Below are positions 7,407 to 16,354 of a stretch of 64,000 nucleotides of DNA, piece after piece. The notes under the pieces are model-generated. The model worked only from the letters and a program-made list of their open reading frames with translations, made no database searches and had not been told where the DNA came from. Each line of letters starts with the position of its first letter. Within the stretch, counting starts at the first letter, position 1. The stretch lies in assembly GCA_905213155.1 (NCBI GenBank), contig CAJMHI010000002.1, forward strand, positions 1 through 64,000, given 5' to 3'. The position numbers were made by a program, and so were the translations under genes. Origin of the DNA: an uncultured Acidaminococcus sp. Its GTDB lineage: Bacteria > Bacillota > Negativicutes > Acidaminococcales > Acidaminococcaceae.

Positions 7407-9629
7407 ATGAAGAATCGCGCGAATTGGCGGCGGCTGTCCGCCCTGATCCTGGCTTCTATGGCACTGATGGCACCTGCGTACGCAGCGGAAGTGACACATA
7501 GCCAGGAAGTGGAACTGACCAAGCATCCCGCAGCCAAAACGGAAGGTGAAGTTGGTACAATTGAAGTGTCACCGGAAGCAGAAGAAAATATGGGAGTGGC
7601 ATTTACAGCCACAGCTACCGTGGAGGAGCCCCAGAGCCAGGAGGAGGAACAGCCCCGCTACCGGGAAGTCCGCCGCAATGGCGTAACGTATATTGAAAAA
7701 GTGGGCAAGAAAAAGCTGGAACAAGAACGCCAGCAGGCGCAGGTGGATGAAGAGCAGACACAAGCCCGACTGACCCAGCAGAAAGAAATTCAGGAAGCCC
7801 AGAACAAACAGGCTCCTGGACGGAGTATTCTCCAGCAGTCCACGCTGAACGAAGAAGAAATCAATAAACAAGAAGACCAGTATGCCCAAATGGTAAAGGC
7901 TGCAACGCCGTTTGCCGGGCAGCGGGTAACCAAAGTGACACTCACAGGTGCCAGCCATGAAGATGCTTCCCAACTGACGGATCTGTTAAAGATGACAGCA
8001 GGTTCTAATTTTACCCAGGAAGGTCTGCAGGATGATGTACGGGCCCTGTATGAGTCCGGCTGGTTCTATGATATTAAGCCTGTATTTACCAAAGTACCGG
8101 AAGGCGTCCAGATCACCTATGAGCTGGCGGAAAACCCGGTGCTGACCGATGTGGAAATCGAAGGCAACACAGTGATTTCTACCGGCGATATTAAAAAAGC
8201 CCTGGGGCTGCCGCTGCAAAAGGTGCTGAATTCCCGGGATGTGAATATCGGCGCCAGAAAAGTGGAAAGCCTGTACAGCGAGCAGGGCTATATCCTTGCC
8301 AAAGTAGCGGATGTGCGCATGCTGGATGACGGGAAACTGATTGTCCAGGTGGCAGAAGGCGTGATTGAAGACTTCCGGGTGCGGGGCAACACCAAAACCA
8401 AGGATTATGTTGTGATCCGGGAAATGCGCATGAAAAAAGGTGAACCGTTTAATGCGAAAAAAGCCCGCCGCAGCATGCAGAAGATTTACAATCTGGGCTT
8501 CTTTGAGGATGTGAATATCCGGCTGAATCCTGGTCAGATGCCTAACACCATCAGCGTAGAAATCTCTGTGGTAGAAACCAGTACGGGGACCTTTGGTATC
8601 GGTGCCGGATACAGCGACGCAGACGGATTCCTGGGTATGGTCAACGTTGGGGATAAAAACTTCATGGGTACAGGCGACAGCGTGAATGTCCGCTGGGAAT
8701 TTGGCGGCGATTCTGAAACCAATACCAACTTTGAAGTGTCCTATGTGAAGCCCTGGATTGATGATAAAGAAACCACTGCCGGGTTCACGTTCTACAACAT
8801 GACCAATGAATACGTAGATTACAACCGCAAAGGGAATGAAATTGCACGGTACTACAAGAAACGCCAGGGAGAAGAAATCTTCTTCAGCCGCGTCACCGAC
8901 AATGAATTTATCACTAACATGATTACCCTGAAAAACCGGGATGATAAGTATAAGAAACCGGTGAGCGGTTACAGTACCCAATGGTTTGAGGCCGGAGAAA
9001 GAGGCTATCGGAATATCCACGAGTTCCCGGATGACTACAACTGGGATCGTCACGAAAGACTGGAGAAAAACTTCGGGAATACCCGGAGCATCACCTTTAC
9101 CCGTACCTTGGATACCCGGGACAATATTTATGATCCACGGGAAGGGAAACGGACAGCATACTCTGTTGAAGTGGCTAATTTTGGCGGCGACTTTAACTTT
9201 GAAAAATACCAGGCCGATTATCGGTACTACTACCGGGTGGGTAAAGATTATGTATGGGCCCTCAACCTGGGAGCTGGATACGCCAACGGCGATCTGCCGC
9301 TGTCTCAGCGTTTTTCTGTTGGTGGCAGCGATGTGCTCCGTGGTTATCGGGATGACCAGTTTAAGGGCAGCAGCATGCTGAAAGGCTCTCTGGAATTCCG
9401 GTATCCGATTATTAAAAAGGTGCAGGGCGTGTTTTTTACAGATACCGGCTATGCCTGGAGCAAAGATTACGATGAAAGTAATTTTGATATTGGCAAGATG
9501 AAACATTCTGTAGGTATCGGGCTTCGGATTAATTCTCCTTTAGGCCCCATTAAGCTGGATTATGGCTACCGTCTGGAAAGCAGTGACCGGGGTGGGCGTT
9601 TCCACTTCAGCTTCGGTGGTCAGTTCTAA
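7407..9629 (+). CDS. bamA: Outer-membrane protein assembly factor BamA (Omp85)
   Basis: This 740-residue Omp85 insertase folds beta-barrel proteins into the outer membrane. A signal peptide ends near residue 27 (AYAAE). Residues about 30-160 are an unusual Glu/Gln-rich, low-complexity segment. Three POTRA modules can be traced: about 170-250, 250-320 (NPVLTDVEIEGNTVI) and 320-395 (VIEDFRVRGNTKTKDYVV). The 16-strand barrel occupies 400-740, with the conserved VGGSDVLRGY motif near 640 and a C-terminal FGGQF. E. coli BamA has five POTRAs, so this is a shorter arm with an added N-terminal extension. ATG 7407 has a CAGGGGG ribosome site. No BamB-E lipoproteins are nearby. OmpH-like chaperone genes follow at once. 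Confidence 0.95.
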   Translation: MKNRANWRRLSALILASMALMAPAYAAEVTHSQEVELTKHPAAKTEGEVGTIEVSPEAEENMGVAFTATATVEEPQSQEEEQPRYREVRRNGVTYIEKVGKKKLEQERQQAQVDEEQTQARLTQQKEIQEAQNKQAPGRSILQQSTLNEEEINKQEDQYAQMVKAATPFAGQRVTKVTLTGASHEDASQLTDLLKMTAGSNFTQEGLQDDVRALYESGWFYDIKPVFTKVPEGVQITYELAENPVLTDVEIEGNTVISTGDIKKALGLPLQKVLNSRDVNIGARKVESLYSEQGYILAKVADVRMLDDGKLIVQVAEGVIEDFRVRGNTKTKDYVVIREMRMKKGEPFNAKKARRSMQKIYNLGFFEDVNIRLNPGQMPNTISVEISVVETSTGTFGIGAGYSDADGFLGMVNVGDKNFMGTGDSVNVRWEFGGDSETNTNFEVSYVKPWIDDKETTAGFTFYNMTNEYVDYNRKGNEIARYYKKRQGEEIFFSRVTDNEFITNMITLKNRDDKYKKPVSGYSTQWFEAGERGYRNIHEFPDDYNWDRHERLEKNFGNTRSITFTRTLDTRDNIYDPREGKRTAYSVEVANFGGDFNFEKYQADYRYYYRVGKDYVWALNLGAGYANGDLPLSQRFSVGGSDVLRGYRDDQFKGSSMLKGSLEFRYPIIKKVQGVFFTDTGYAWSKDYDESNFDIGKMKHSVGIGLRINSPLGPIKLDYGYRLESSDRGGRFHFSFGGQF

Positions 9630-9668
9630 CGAACAAGCCGTACTAAACAAGGAAGCAGGGATAGCAAA

Positions 9669-10148
9669 ATGATGGAATTGGCCAGCAAAAAAAATATCAA
9701 GGTCGTTGCCTTAGCAGTGTGTGCTGCTATGGTGGTAGGGATCTTTGTTATGGCAGTGCAGGGGAAAAACCTGGGAACAGGGGATGACACCCTAAATTCT
9801 GCCATTGGAAAGATTAATTATAACCAGGTAATCAGCGTCGTGCCTGGCATTGAAGAAGCCCAGACCAAGATGCAGCAGGAAGTAGAAGCCAATAAAAAAG
9901 AATACGAAGAAAAAAGCAAAAATATGAGCGATACGGACAAGCAGAAACTGAGCCAGGAATACAGAACAAAGCTGGAAAATAGGCAAAAGGAACTCCTGGA
10001 TCCGCTGAAGAAAAAAGTGGATGATGCCGTGCTTCAGGTGGGAAAAACCAAAGGGCTTAGCGTTATTGTGAATCAGGGCGCCGTGGTGTACGGCGGCGTA
10101 GATGTTACCGCCGATGTACAAGCGGAATTAAAGAAAGCGGCAAAGTAA
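9669..10148 (+). CDS. ompH: OmpH/Skp-like periplasmic chaperone 1
   Basis: A 159-residue OmpH family protein. Skp-type chaperones are trimers with long coiled-coil tentacles that hold unfolded outer-membrane proteins before they reach BamA. The N-terminal hydrophobic stretch (about 10-30) is a signal or anchor; no lipobox is seen. The core begins IGKINYNQVISVVPGIEEAQ, continues as a highly charged coiled coil (about 60-125), and ends with the family beta strand (GLSVIVNQGAVVYGGVDVT). It is the first of three related genes and lies 40 bases after bamA, so it is very likely co-transcribed with it. The first of two adjacent ATG codons was used; the second is equally possible. Confidence 0.85.
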   Translation: MMELASKKNIKVVALAVCAAMVVGIFVMAVQGKNLGTGDDTLNSAIGKINYNQVISVVPGIEEAQTKMQQEVEANKKEYEEKSKNMSDTDKQKLSQEYRTKLENRQKELLDPLKKKVDDAVLQVGKTKGLSVIVNQGAVVYGGVDVTADVQAELKKAAK

Positions 10149-10175
10149 AAACCTGGTAAAAGGGAGGAAAGCTCC

Positions 10176-11105
10176 ATGGAAAGATGGGTTTGCTTGCTGC
10201 TGACCGGAATTTTCCTTCTCACAGGATGTAGTTTTTCGCCATCTGCCTTGTGGAAATCGCAGCCACCGCGGTTTGCGGTGGTGGACTGGGACACGCTGGT
10301 CAAACAGCATCCCCGGTACAGCGCTTGGCAGAAAAAGCAGAAACAGCTGGAAACGGCCAAATGGCTGCGGGATCGGCAGTTAGAAAATGGCAGGCAGCAA
10401 TTGGACCTTCTGGCGCAAATGCGAGACGTCAAGGATTTGACAGGAGCGCAGTTTAGGCAGGCCCAGATTGCTGCCAAAGTGGCGGAAAAACGTACTCAGG
10501 AAATGGACCTATTAAAAAAAGCACGGGAAGCACTGGATGCGCAGGCAGAAGCCCAGGTGGCTCAAGACCGGGCAGCCATGGAAGATAAGTACCGCATTCC
10601 GCTGTTTAATTTGCGGCTAAAACTTTCCAGCGTGAAATTGTCACAGGAAGCCCAAAGCGCTCTGTTGCAGGAGCTTCAGGAACTATTGGATAAACGGCAG
10701 CAGGAACGGGCGGCTATAGAAGCCCGGAAACAGCAATGGCTGGATGAAAAAATGGCAACTGATGTGGCGGCATCAAGAGCGCGCCTGGAGGCTTTTTCCA
10801 AAGAACTAGCCGGTCAGATTGTAGCAGACCGGACGAAACTAACGCTTTTTGGAACACAGCCAGACCAACCGGCAGGAAGCGCAGAGCTAGATAAACTCAT
10901 CGCTTCTATGGATAAACAAATCGGGCAGCAGGAAAATGATGAGAAAAAGCTACGGGATGCCATTGACAGTGATATTTTAAGCGCGATCAAAAAAGTCAAC
11001 CTAGATAAACGGTATACCCTTGTGTTCAAAAATCCCAGAGCAAATATCAGCGCCGATGATATCACCCAGGAAGTGAACGCAGTGGTACAGCAGATTGCAG
11101 AGTAG
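10176..11105 (+). CDS. OmpH-like lipoprotein 2 (long form)
   Basis: A 309-residue lipoprotein. The signal peptide ends in the lipobox LTGC (Cys18). The mature part opens with RFAVVDWDTLVKQHPRY, which matches the start of OmpH/Skp proteins (VD...V...P), followed by roughly 200 residues of charged coiled coil and a C-terminal strand region (YTLVFKNPRANISADDIT). It is about twice the usual Skp length and membrane-anchored, so it may hold clients close to one membrane. The ATG has a GGGAGG ribosome site. It sits between two other ompH-like genes in the bamA operon. Its family assignment is weaker than that of its neighbours because the sequence is dominated by coiled coil. Confidence 0.72.
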   Translation: MERWVCLLLTGIFLLTGCSFSPSALWKSQPPRFAVVDWDTLVKQHPRYSAWQKKQKQLETAKWLRDRQLENGRQQLDLLAQMRDVKDLTGAQFRQAQIAAKVAEKRTQEMDLLKKAREALDAQAEAQVAQDRAAMEDKYRIPLFNLRLKLSSVKLSQEAQSALLQELQELLDKRQQERAAIEARKQQWLDEKMATDVAASRARLEAFSKELAGQIVADRTKLTLFGTQPDQPAGSAELDKLIASMDKQIGQQENDEKKLRDAIDSDILSAIKKVNLDKRYTLVFKNPRANISADDITQEVNAVVQQIAE

Positions 11106-11120
11106 AGGTAGTGCAAACAA

Positions 11121-11534
11121 ATGAGCAAAATGAAAAAAATCGTAACGGTAGGGGTTATGGCTTTAGCTGTATTTTCTTTCGGCTGTGGCCGCAATGCACA
11201 ATTTGGTGTAGTGGATATGAACAAGGTACAAACCGAAAGCCAGGTCTTTAAGGATGCTACCAAAGATCTGCAGACCAAGGGCAAAGCCATGGAAGATTCC
11301 CTGAATAAGGAAACTGCAGGAAAAAGCCAGGAAGAAGCCCAGAAGATCGTGAACGAAAAGAGTGCCCAAATGCAGACACTGCAGGCCGAAGCCCAGAACA
11401 AAGTAAGAGCAAGCTTTGATGCAGCGGCCAAAGAAGTAGCGAAACAAAAGAATCTGAGCGCCATTCTGGTGAAGGAAGCGGTGCCCCAGGGCGGGGTAGA
11501 CGTAACAGAAGACATCATTAAGACGATGAAATAA
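11121..11534 (+). CDS. OmpH/Skp-like lipoprotein 3
   Basis: This 137-residue OmpH family protein carries a lipoprotein signal (SFGC, Cys22). The core starts QFGVVDMNKVQTESQVFKD, the family's first strand and helix, followed by a short coiled coil and the closing strand NLSAILVKEAVPQGGVDVT. That closing strand closely resembles the end of OmpH 1 (GLSVIVNQGAVVYGGVDVT), which argues for gene duplication. It is likely a lipid-anchored chaperone for outer-membrane proteins. A hairpin directly after the gene separates it from lpxD. Confidence 0.82.
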   Translation: MSKMKKIVTVGVMALAVFSFGCGRNAQFGVVDMNKVQTESQVFKDATKDLQTKGKAMEDSLNKETAGKSQEEAQKIVNEKSAQMQTLQAEAQNKVRASFDAAAKEVAKQKNLSAILVKEAVPQGGVDVTEDIIKTMK

Positions 11535-11542
11535 AGCGGCAG

Positions 11543-11570
11543 AAGGGCGAACAGCAGGGTTCGCCCTTTT
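11543..11570 (+). terminator. Hairpin between ompH 3 and lpxD (weak terminator or attenuator)
   Basis: A 10-bp perfect stem (AAGGGCGAAC at 11543-11552 with GTTCGCCCTT at 11559-11568) is followed by only four T then C. It could reduce read-through into the lpx genes rather than stop it. Confidence 0.65.
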
Positions 11571-11603
11571 CCCATGCCATCAAGGAAAGGAAAGAATCTG
11601 GAA

Positions 11604-12635
11604 ATGGAAAAGACTTTACAGGAACTGGCAGATTTGCTGCAAGGAGAAATTCTGCAAGGGGATCCCCAAATGGTCATTCAAGGCGTTAATGGCTTGGAAG
11701 AGGCACAGCCTTCCCAGATTTCCTTTGCGGTACCGCCGTATCTGGAAATCGCTGGGAAAAGTCGTGCGGGGGCTATTATGATCCCAACGGGTGCTGTATT
11801 TACCGGAAAACAGGCAGTACTCAGCGTGGAAAACCCGCGGGCCGCTTTTGCCACCTTGCTGACACTGTTCCGTCCACCGGAAACCGTAAAAAGCGGGATC
11901 AGCCAATATGCATTTATCCACCCTTCCGCTAAAGTCGGGAAAAATGTTGCTATTTTGCCGTTTGCGTACGTGGCTGAAGAGGCAGAGATAGGGGATAATA
12001 CCGTGATATACCCCCATGTGTATGTAGGACGGCATGTGAAAATTGGTGCGGATTGCACACTGTATGCCAATGTGACGGTGCGGGAAGACTGCATATTGGG
12101 CGACCGGGTTATTTTGCAGTCTGGCTGTGTCATTGGGGGCGATGGATTTGGCTACATTACCAGCGGAGGGAAGCATACTAAAGTCCTGCAGACTGGCAAT
12201 GTGGTTGTTGGCAATGACGTGGAGATCGGCTGCAATTCCTGCATAGATCGCGCCACCGTGGACAGCACTGTCATTGGCAATGGGACTAAAATTGATAATT
12301 TGGTCCATGTGGGACATAATGATATTATCGGGGAAAATTGCATTCTGGTTGCCCATGTAGGGATCAGCGGCAGCGTAACTGTAGGGAATAATACGACCTT
12401 TGGGGGCCAAGCCGCTACGGCCGGCCATTTGAAAATCGGAAGTAACTGCACCTTTGCAGGGCGCACCGGTATTATCAGCGATGTCCCGGATAATGTGATT
12501 TGGGCAGGATTTCCGGCACAACCCCATGTGGATTGGCTGCGGATGATGGCTAACCAGAGAAAATTAGTCGAGATGAATAAGAAACTAAAAAAGTTGGAAA
12601 AACTAGTGGAAAAGTTGACAGGGGAAAAAGAATAA
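11604..12635 (+). CDS. lpxD: UDP-3-O-acylglucosamine N-acyltransferase LpxD
   Basis: LpxD adds the second (N-linked) hydroxyacyl chain to UDP-3-O-acyl-glucosamine in lipid A synthesis. The 343-residue protein has the N-terminal uridine-binding domain (about 1-95) and then a left-handed beta helix of hexapeptide repeats (about 100-310). The catalytic histidine region is seen as DNLVHVGHND near residue 235. The C-terminus is a short lysine-rich helix. I chose ATG 11604, which has an AAGGAAAGGAAAG ribosome region; the ATG at 11574 would start inside the preceding hairpin's tail and adds a non-conserved leader. The next gene starts 11 bases downstream. Confidence 0.95.
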   Translation: MEKTLQELADLLQGEILQGDPQMVIQGVNGLEEAQPSQISFAVPPYLEIAGKSRAGAIMIPTGAVFTGKQAVLSVENPRAAFATLLTLFRPPETVKSGISQYAFIHPSAKVGKNVAILPFAYVAEEAEIGDNTVIYPHVYVGRHVKIGADCTLYANVTVREDCILGDRVILQSGCVIGGDGFGYITSGGKHTKVLQTGNVVVGNDVEIGCNSCIDRATVDSTVIGNGTKIDNLVHVGHNDIIGENCILVAHVGISGSVTVGNNTTFGGQAATAGHLKIGSNCTFAGRTGIISDVPDNVIWAGFPAQPHVDWLRMMANQRKLVEMNKKLKKLEKLVEKLTGEKE

Positions 12636-12646
12636 GGAGAAACCGG

Positions 12647-13255
12647 ATGCAAAGACGACTCTGTACATTACTGCTGGCAGGGCTTTCTTTCCTGCCGCTA
12701 ACGGCAGAAGCCAAACTTACTCCCTTAGGCTCCAGCGGCTTAATTACGACTCCCAATGGCTATGTACGACTGCCCGGACACGTATCCGGGGGCATCACTA
12801 TGTCCAAAGAAGATTACCGGCTGCGTGCCAATGTTTCTTTGCCCTTGGGGCTAGAAGTTTCTGGCGCCCAGATCCATCCACGGCATGGAACGGTGTATAA
12901 TGTGGTCAATGCCAAATGGCAGGTACTTCGGGAAATGCCTTTTATTCCAGCGATTGCTATCGGTGGAGAAGATTTAGGAAAGGCAAAACACCGGGTTGGG
13001 TATGTTGCAGCCACAAAGGCACTGCCTGGTGGCTTAAAACTGCACGCCGGGATTGGTACAGGTAGCCAATATCAGCATGGCTTTGGCGGTGTGGAAAAAG
13101 AAGTTACACTTTTGGGCGTCGGCATGAATCTTAAAGGAGAATATAACGGCAGCCATTTTAATTATGGCGCCGAAATGCCTCTTGGCAGGTTCCTGGATGC
13201 GGAAGTCGGTGTACGGGATCACCATTTGTACGGTGGCCTTGATCTGACGTTTTAA
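12647..13255 (+). CDS. Small YjbH-like outer-membrane protein
   Basis: A 202-residue secreted protein with a signal peptide ending near residue 22 (AEAKL). The mature start, GSSGLITTPNGYVRLPGHVSGGI, matches the opening of YjbH-type lipoprotein/barrel domains (GLITTPTA...G). The remainder alternates in beta-barrel style and ends YGGLDLTF with a terminal Phe. It is probably a small 8- to 10-strand outer-membrane barrel, but its function is unknown. It sits between lpxD and an acyltransferase with an 11-base gap to lpxD, so it is in the lipid A operon, suggesting a role in LPS or envelope assembly. Family assignment rests on the short N-terminal motif. Confidence 0.6.
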   Translation: MQRRLCTLLLAGLSFLPLTAEAKLTPLGSSGLITTPNGYVRLPGHVSGGITMSKEDYRLRANVSLPLGLEVSGAQIHPRHGTVYNVVNAKWQVLREMPFIPAIAIGGEDLGKAKHRVGYVAATKALPGGLKLHAGIGTGSQYQHGFGGVEKEVTLLGVGMNLKGEYNGSHFNYGAEMPLGRFLDAEVGVRDHHLYGGLDLTF

Positions 13256-13287
13256 ATTGATTGGGAAACATAGAAAGGCGGGATTAG

Positions 13288-14187
13288 ATGGCTGGATATC
13301 GATTGATGCAAGGCATCAGCTGGGTGATCTGCCATCAACCGGAAAAACTGAATAAAGTTCTTGCGTACTGCCTGGGACACTTGGGATGGCATGTGGTTCC
13401 GCAATGGCGGCGCTATATGGCCAAAGAAAATATTAAAGACTGCCTTGGCATAGAAGAACAGCAAGCGGAACAGATAGCCAAAGAAAGCGTCGTCCGCTTT
13501 GGACGAATGCTGATAGAGGTCTTAAAATACCCCCTGCTTACGAAAGATAACTTCCGCAACTTGGTGAAGTTTGACGGCCTGGAACATCTGCAAAGCGCTT
13601 ATGCAGAAAATAAAGGGGTGCTGATGTGTACGGCCCACTATGGCAACTGGGAAATGCTGGGGGCTTCTATGGCCTTATTGGGGTATCCAATTTTGTCCAT
13701 CACTAGAAGACAGAATAATGGGGATATGGACCGCTTTATCAACGATTACCGGCAAATGGTGGGACAGCACGTTACCTATAATCATGGCAAAAATAGTATT
13801 TTGACCATTGGCCGCTATCTGAAACAAAAACGTCTGATTGGTATTTTATATGACCAGGATTCTGCCCACACGGGTACGCATCTTTCATTTTTCCATAAGC
13901 CATCCCGGGTGCCAAACGGTGCTGCGCATCTGTCACGCATGTTTGATGCCCCCATCGTGCCCCTTTTTATGCACAACAATCCGGATGGTACGCTCACGGC
14001 AAAAATCTATCCAGCTATCCATGCTGCAAAGACAGCTGACCGGGAAGCAGATGTGCGTGTTATAATGGAAGCGTTAATAGCCATCGTTGAACAGGAGATT
14101 CGAGTGGACCCGGCCATGTGGTTTTGGGTCCACGACCGCTGGAAAGATGGCAAAAAGCGGTATAAACAATACAGGAAAGGCGTGTGA
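13288..14187 (+). CDS. Lipid A lauroyl/myristoyl acyltransferase (LpxL/HtrB family)
   Basis: This 299-residue enzyme transfers a secondary acyl chain to (Kdo2-)lipid IVA at the inner membrane. The family catalytic motif HX4(D/E) is present as HYGNWE with His117 and Glu122. Other family blocks are seen in GILYDQDSAHTG and PIVPLFMHNNPDG. The N-terminus has a weakly hydrophobic anchor. A second, diverged copy lies at 25818; the two presumably acylate different positions or act on different precursors. lpxC begins 3 bases after this gene, so the two are translationally close. Which copy is LpxL and which LpxM cannot be decided here. Confidence 0.9.
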   Translation: MAGYRLMQGISWVICHQPEKLNKVLAYCLGHLGWHVVPQWRRYMAKENIKDCLGIEEQQAEQIAKESVVRFGRMLIEVLKYPLLTKDNFRNLVKFDGLEHLQSAYAENKGVLMCTAHYGNWEMLGASMALLGYPILSITRRQNNGDMDRFINDYRQMVGQHVTYNHGKNSILTIGRYLKQKRLIGILYDQDSAHTGTHLSFFHKPSRVPNGAAHLSRMFDAPIVPLFMHNNPDGTLTAKIYPAIHAAKTADREADVRVIMEALIAIVEQEIRVDPAMWFWVHDRWKDGKKRYKQYRKGV

Positions 14188-14190
14188 TTT

Positions 14191-15525
14191 ATGAGCGCGG
14201 AAAAACAGCACACCCTGGCAGGGGACGTGTCCTGTGATGGCATAGGGCTGCACTCTGGCAAACCGGTGATAATGACGTTAAAGCCAGCACCGGTGGATAC
14301 GGGAATTGTCTTTATCCGGACAGACTTGGAAAACAGGCCTCAGGTGCATGCCGTTGCAACCAATGTTACGGCTACCACGCAGGCTACGACCTTGGCGGAA
14401 AATGGTACTACGGTTACCACCATTGAACATATCATGGCGGCCTTTGCCATCCTAAAGATTGACAATTGTTATGTGGAGATGTCTTCTGCAGAACCTCCCG
14501 TAGGAGATGGCTCGGCAAAGACCTTTATAGAGGCCATGCAAAAAGCAGGCATCAAGACGCAGGACAAGGAACGGTTCGTGTATCATCTGGATCGGAGCTT
14601 TTCCCATTACGAAGGGGATAAATATCTGATAGCCTTGCCCTATGAAGGATTCCGGATTACCTTTACATCCATAAATCCCCATCCGCTTTTAGGAACACAA
14701 GTCCTGGATCTGGTGGATACAGGAGATTGTTTCCTAAAAGAAGTGTCTTCTGCGCGGACCGTTGCCTTTGAAGAAAATATTGTGCAAATGCAGAAGATGG
14801 GACTGGGGCTGGGAGGCAGCCTGGAAAACTGCGTGGTTTTTACCAAAGAAGGAACTATGAATCCGATGCGCTTCGCAGATGAGCTTATCCGCCACAAAGT
14901 CCTGGATGTGATCGGCGATCTGTATCTATTAGGGCCTATTCACGGACATATCATCTGCAAACAATCCGGGCATGCCTTTAACGACACAGTATCCCGACAG
15001 ATTGAAGAATATCGGAAATTACATACATATCATCCCACAATGGAGGTAAGGGAATTGGAAACGAGGAAAGAAGAGAACAAGGCAAAAATTACGCTGGATA
15101 TTCAGGAAATCCAAAAAATCCTTCCCCATCGGTATCCTATGCTGCTGGTGGATCGGATTGTTGAACTGGAGCCTATGAAACGGGCAGTGGGCATTAAAAA
15201 TATTACCGTTAATGAACCCCAGTTTATCGGGCATTTTCCCGGGAACCCCATTATGCCAGGCGTGCTTTTGATTGAGGCTATGGCACAGGTGGGCGGCGTT
15301 ACACTTTTGTACCCGGAAGAAAACCGGGGCAAGATTGCCATGTTTGGAAAAATCGACAAAGTTCGTTTCCGCCGTCCTATTAAACCGGGGGATCAGCTGG
15401 TCACTACAGCCATTATTACAAAAATTAAGGGCGTGATGGGCATTGCGCACTGTGAAGGCACTGTAGACGGAGAGCTGGCTTGTGAAGGAGACTTCTTCTT
15501 TGCGCTGGCAGAAAATAATCAATAA
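14191..15525 (+). CDS. lpxC-fabZ: LpxC-FabZ fusion: UDP-3-O-acyl-GlcNAc deacetylase / hydroxyacyl-ACP dehydratase
   Basis: A 444-residue two-domain enzyme. Residues about 5-280 are LpxC, the zinc deacetylase that commits precursors to lipid A: the zinc ligand motif IEHIMAAF (His80), the GDGSAKTF block and [20 protein letters not shown] are present. Residues about 300-444 are FabZ, the dehydratase of fatty acid elongation: [13 protein letters not shown] with catalytic His313, then [20 protein letters not shown]. The two activities compete for 3-hydroxyacyl-ACP, so fusion fixes their ratio. Similar fusions are known in Bacteroidetes and some other diderms. It lies in the order lpxC-fabZ, lpxA, lpxI. 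Confidence 0.96.
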   Translation: MSAEKQHTLAGDVSCDGIGLHSGKPVIMTLKPAPVDTGIVFIRTDLENRPQVHAVATNVTATTQATTLAENGTTVTTIEHIMAAFAILKIDNCYVEMSSAEPPVGDGSAKTFIEAMQKAGIKTQDKERFVYHLDRSFSHYEGDKYLIALPYEGFRITFTSINPHPLLGTQVLDLVDTGDCFLKEVSSARTVAFEENIVQMQKMGLGLGGSLENCVVFTKEGTMNPMRFADELIRHKVLDVIGDLYLLGPIHGHIICKQSGHAFNDTVSRQIEEYRKLHTYHPTMEVRELETRKEENKAKITLDIQEIQKILPHRYPMLLVDRIVELEPMKRAVGIKNITVNEPQFIGHFPGNPIMPGVLLIEAMAQVGGVTLLYPEENRGKIAMFGKIDKVRFRRPIKPGDQLVTTAIITKIKGVMGIAHCEGTVDGELACEGDFFFALAENNQ

Positions 15526-15540
15526 AGGTGGAGTGAAATC

Positions 15541-16350
15541 ATGACAGCAGATTCTACAATGATACATGCTACAGCCGTCATTGCGCCGGGCGCAGAAATC
15601 GGCCCCAACGTAAAAATCGGCCCTTATGCTGTGATTGGCGAACATGTCAAGATTGGGGAAGGCACTGTGATCCATCCGCATGTGGTTGTAACCGGCCGAA
15701 CCCGGGTTGGCAAAAACTGTGAATTTTTCCAGGGTGCCAGTATCGGAGAAGCTCCCCAGGACCTAAAATACAAGGGAGAAGATACCATGACCGTCATCGG
15801 CGATCATGTGATTATCCGGGAGTGTGCCAGCGTCCATCGCGCTGTGGGAGAAGGCAATGAAACCCGTATTGGCAATAATGTGCTGATGATGGCCTATACT
15901 CATGTAGCCCATAACTGCATCGTAGGCAATAACGTAATTATGAGCAACGTGGCTACCCTTGCCGGGCACGTGGTGGTAGAAGACCGGGCTGTAATTGGTG
16001 GCCTTACCGCAGTGCATCAGTTCACAAAGATCGGTCGCTGCAGTATGTGCGGCGGCATGAGCCGGATTTCCCAGGATGTACCGCCTTTTGTACTGGTGGC
16101 AGGCAACCCTGCATTTGTGGCAGGCCTTAATAGTGTAGGCATTGCCCGTGCTGGCATTGCGATGGAAGTACGGCGGGAACTGAAAAAAGCCTATAAGATC
16201 CTCTACAAACGAGGCCTTTCCATGCAGGATGCCATTTCCACCATGGAACAGGAACTAAACAGCTATGAAGAAGTAGAACATTTTATGCGCTTTTTACGCA
16301 CGGTGGAGCGGGGCATCTGCCGGGCATCCACCCACGGGCTGCGGGAATAA
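15541..16350 (+). CDS. lpxA: Acyl-ACP--UDP-GlcNAc O-acyltransferase LpxA
   Basis: LpxA performs the first, reversible step of lipid A synthesis, moving a hydroxyacyl chain from ACP to the 3-OH of UDP-GlcNAc. The 269-residue protein has the N-terminal hexapeptide beta helix and a C-terminal helical domain from about residue 195. The catalytic histidine is His124 in YTHVAHNC, matching E. coli His125. The length is normal. The ATG has a GGTGG ribosome site 8 bases upstream. It is 15 bases after lpxC-fabZ and 4 bases before lpxI. Confidence 0.97.
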   Translation: MTADSTMIHATAVIAPGAEIGPNVKIGPYAVIGEHVKIGEGTVIHPHVVVTGRTRVGKNCEFFQGASIGEAPQDLKYKGEDTMTVIGDHVIIRECASVHRAVGEGNETRIGNNVLMMAYTHVAHNCIVGNNVIMSNVATLAGHVVVEDRAVIGGLTAVHQFTKIGRCSMCGGMSRISQDVPPFVLVAGNPAFVAGLNSVGIARAGIAMEVRRELKKAYKILYKRGLSMQDAISTMEQELNSYEEVEHFMRFLRTVERGICRASTHGLRE

Positions 16351-16354
16351 TCCT

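Noticed and set aside
7986..9506. 506-residue minus-strand open frame opposite bamA
   Set aside because: It mirrors the bamA codons, has no recognisable domain or ribosome site, and bamA is certain.
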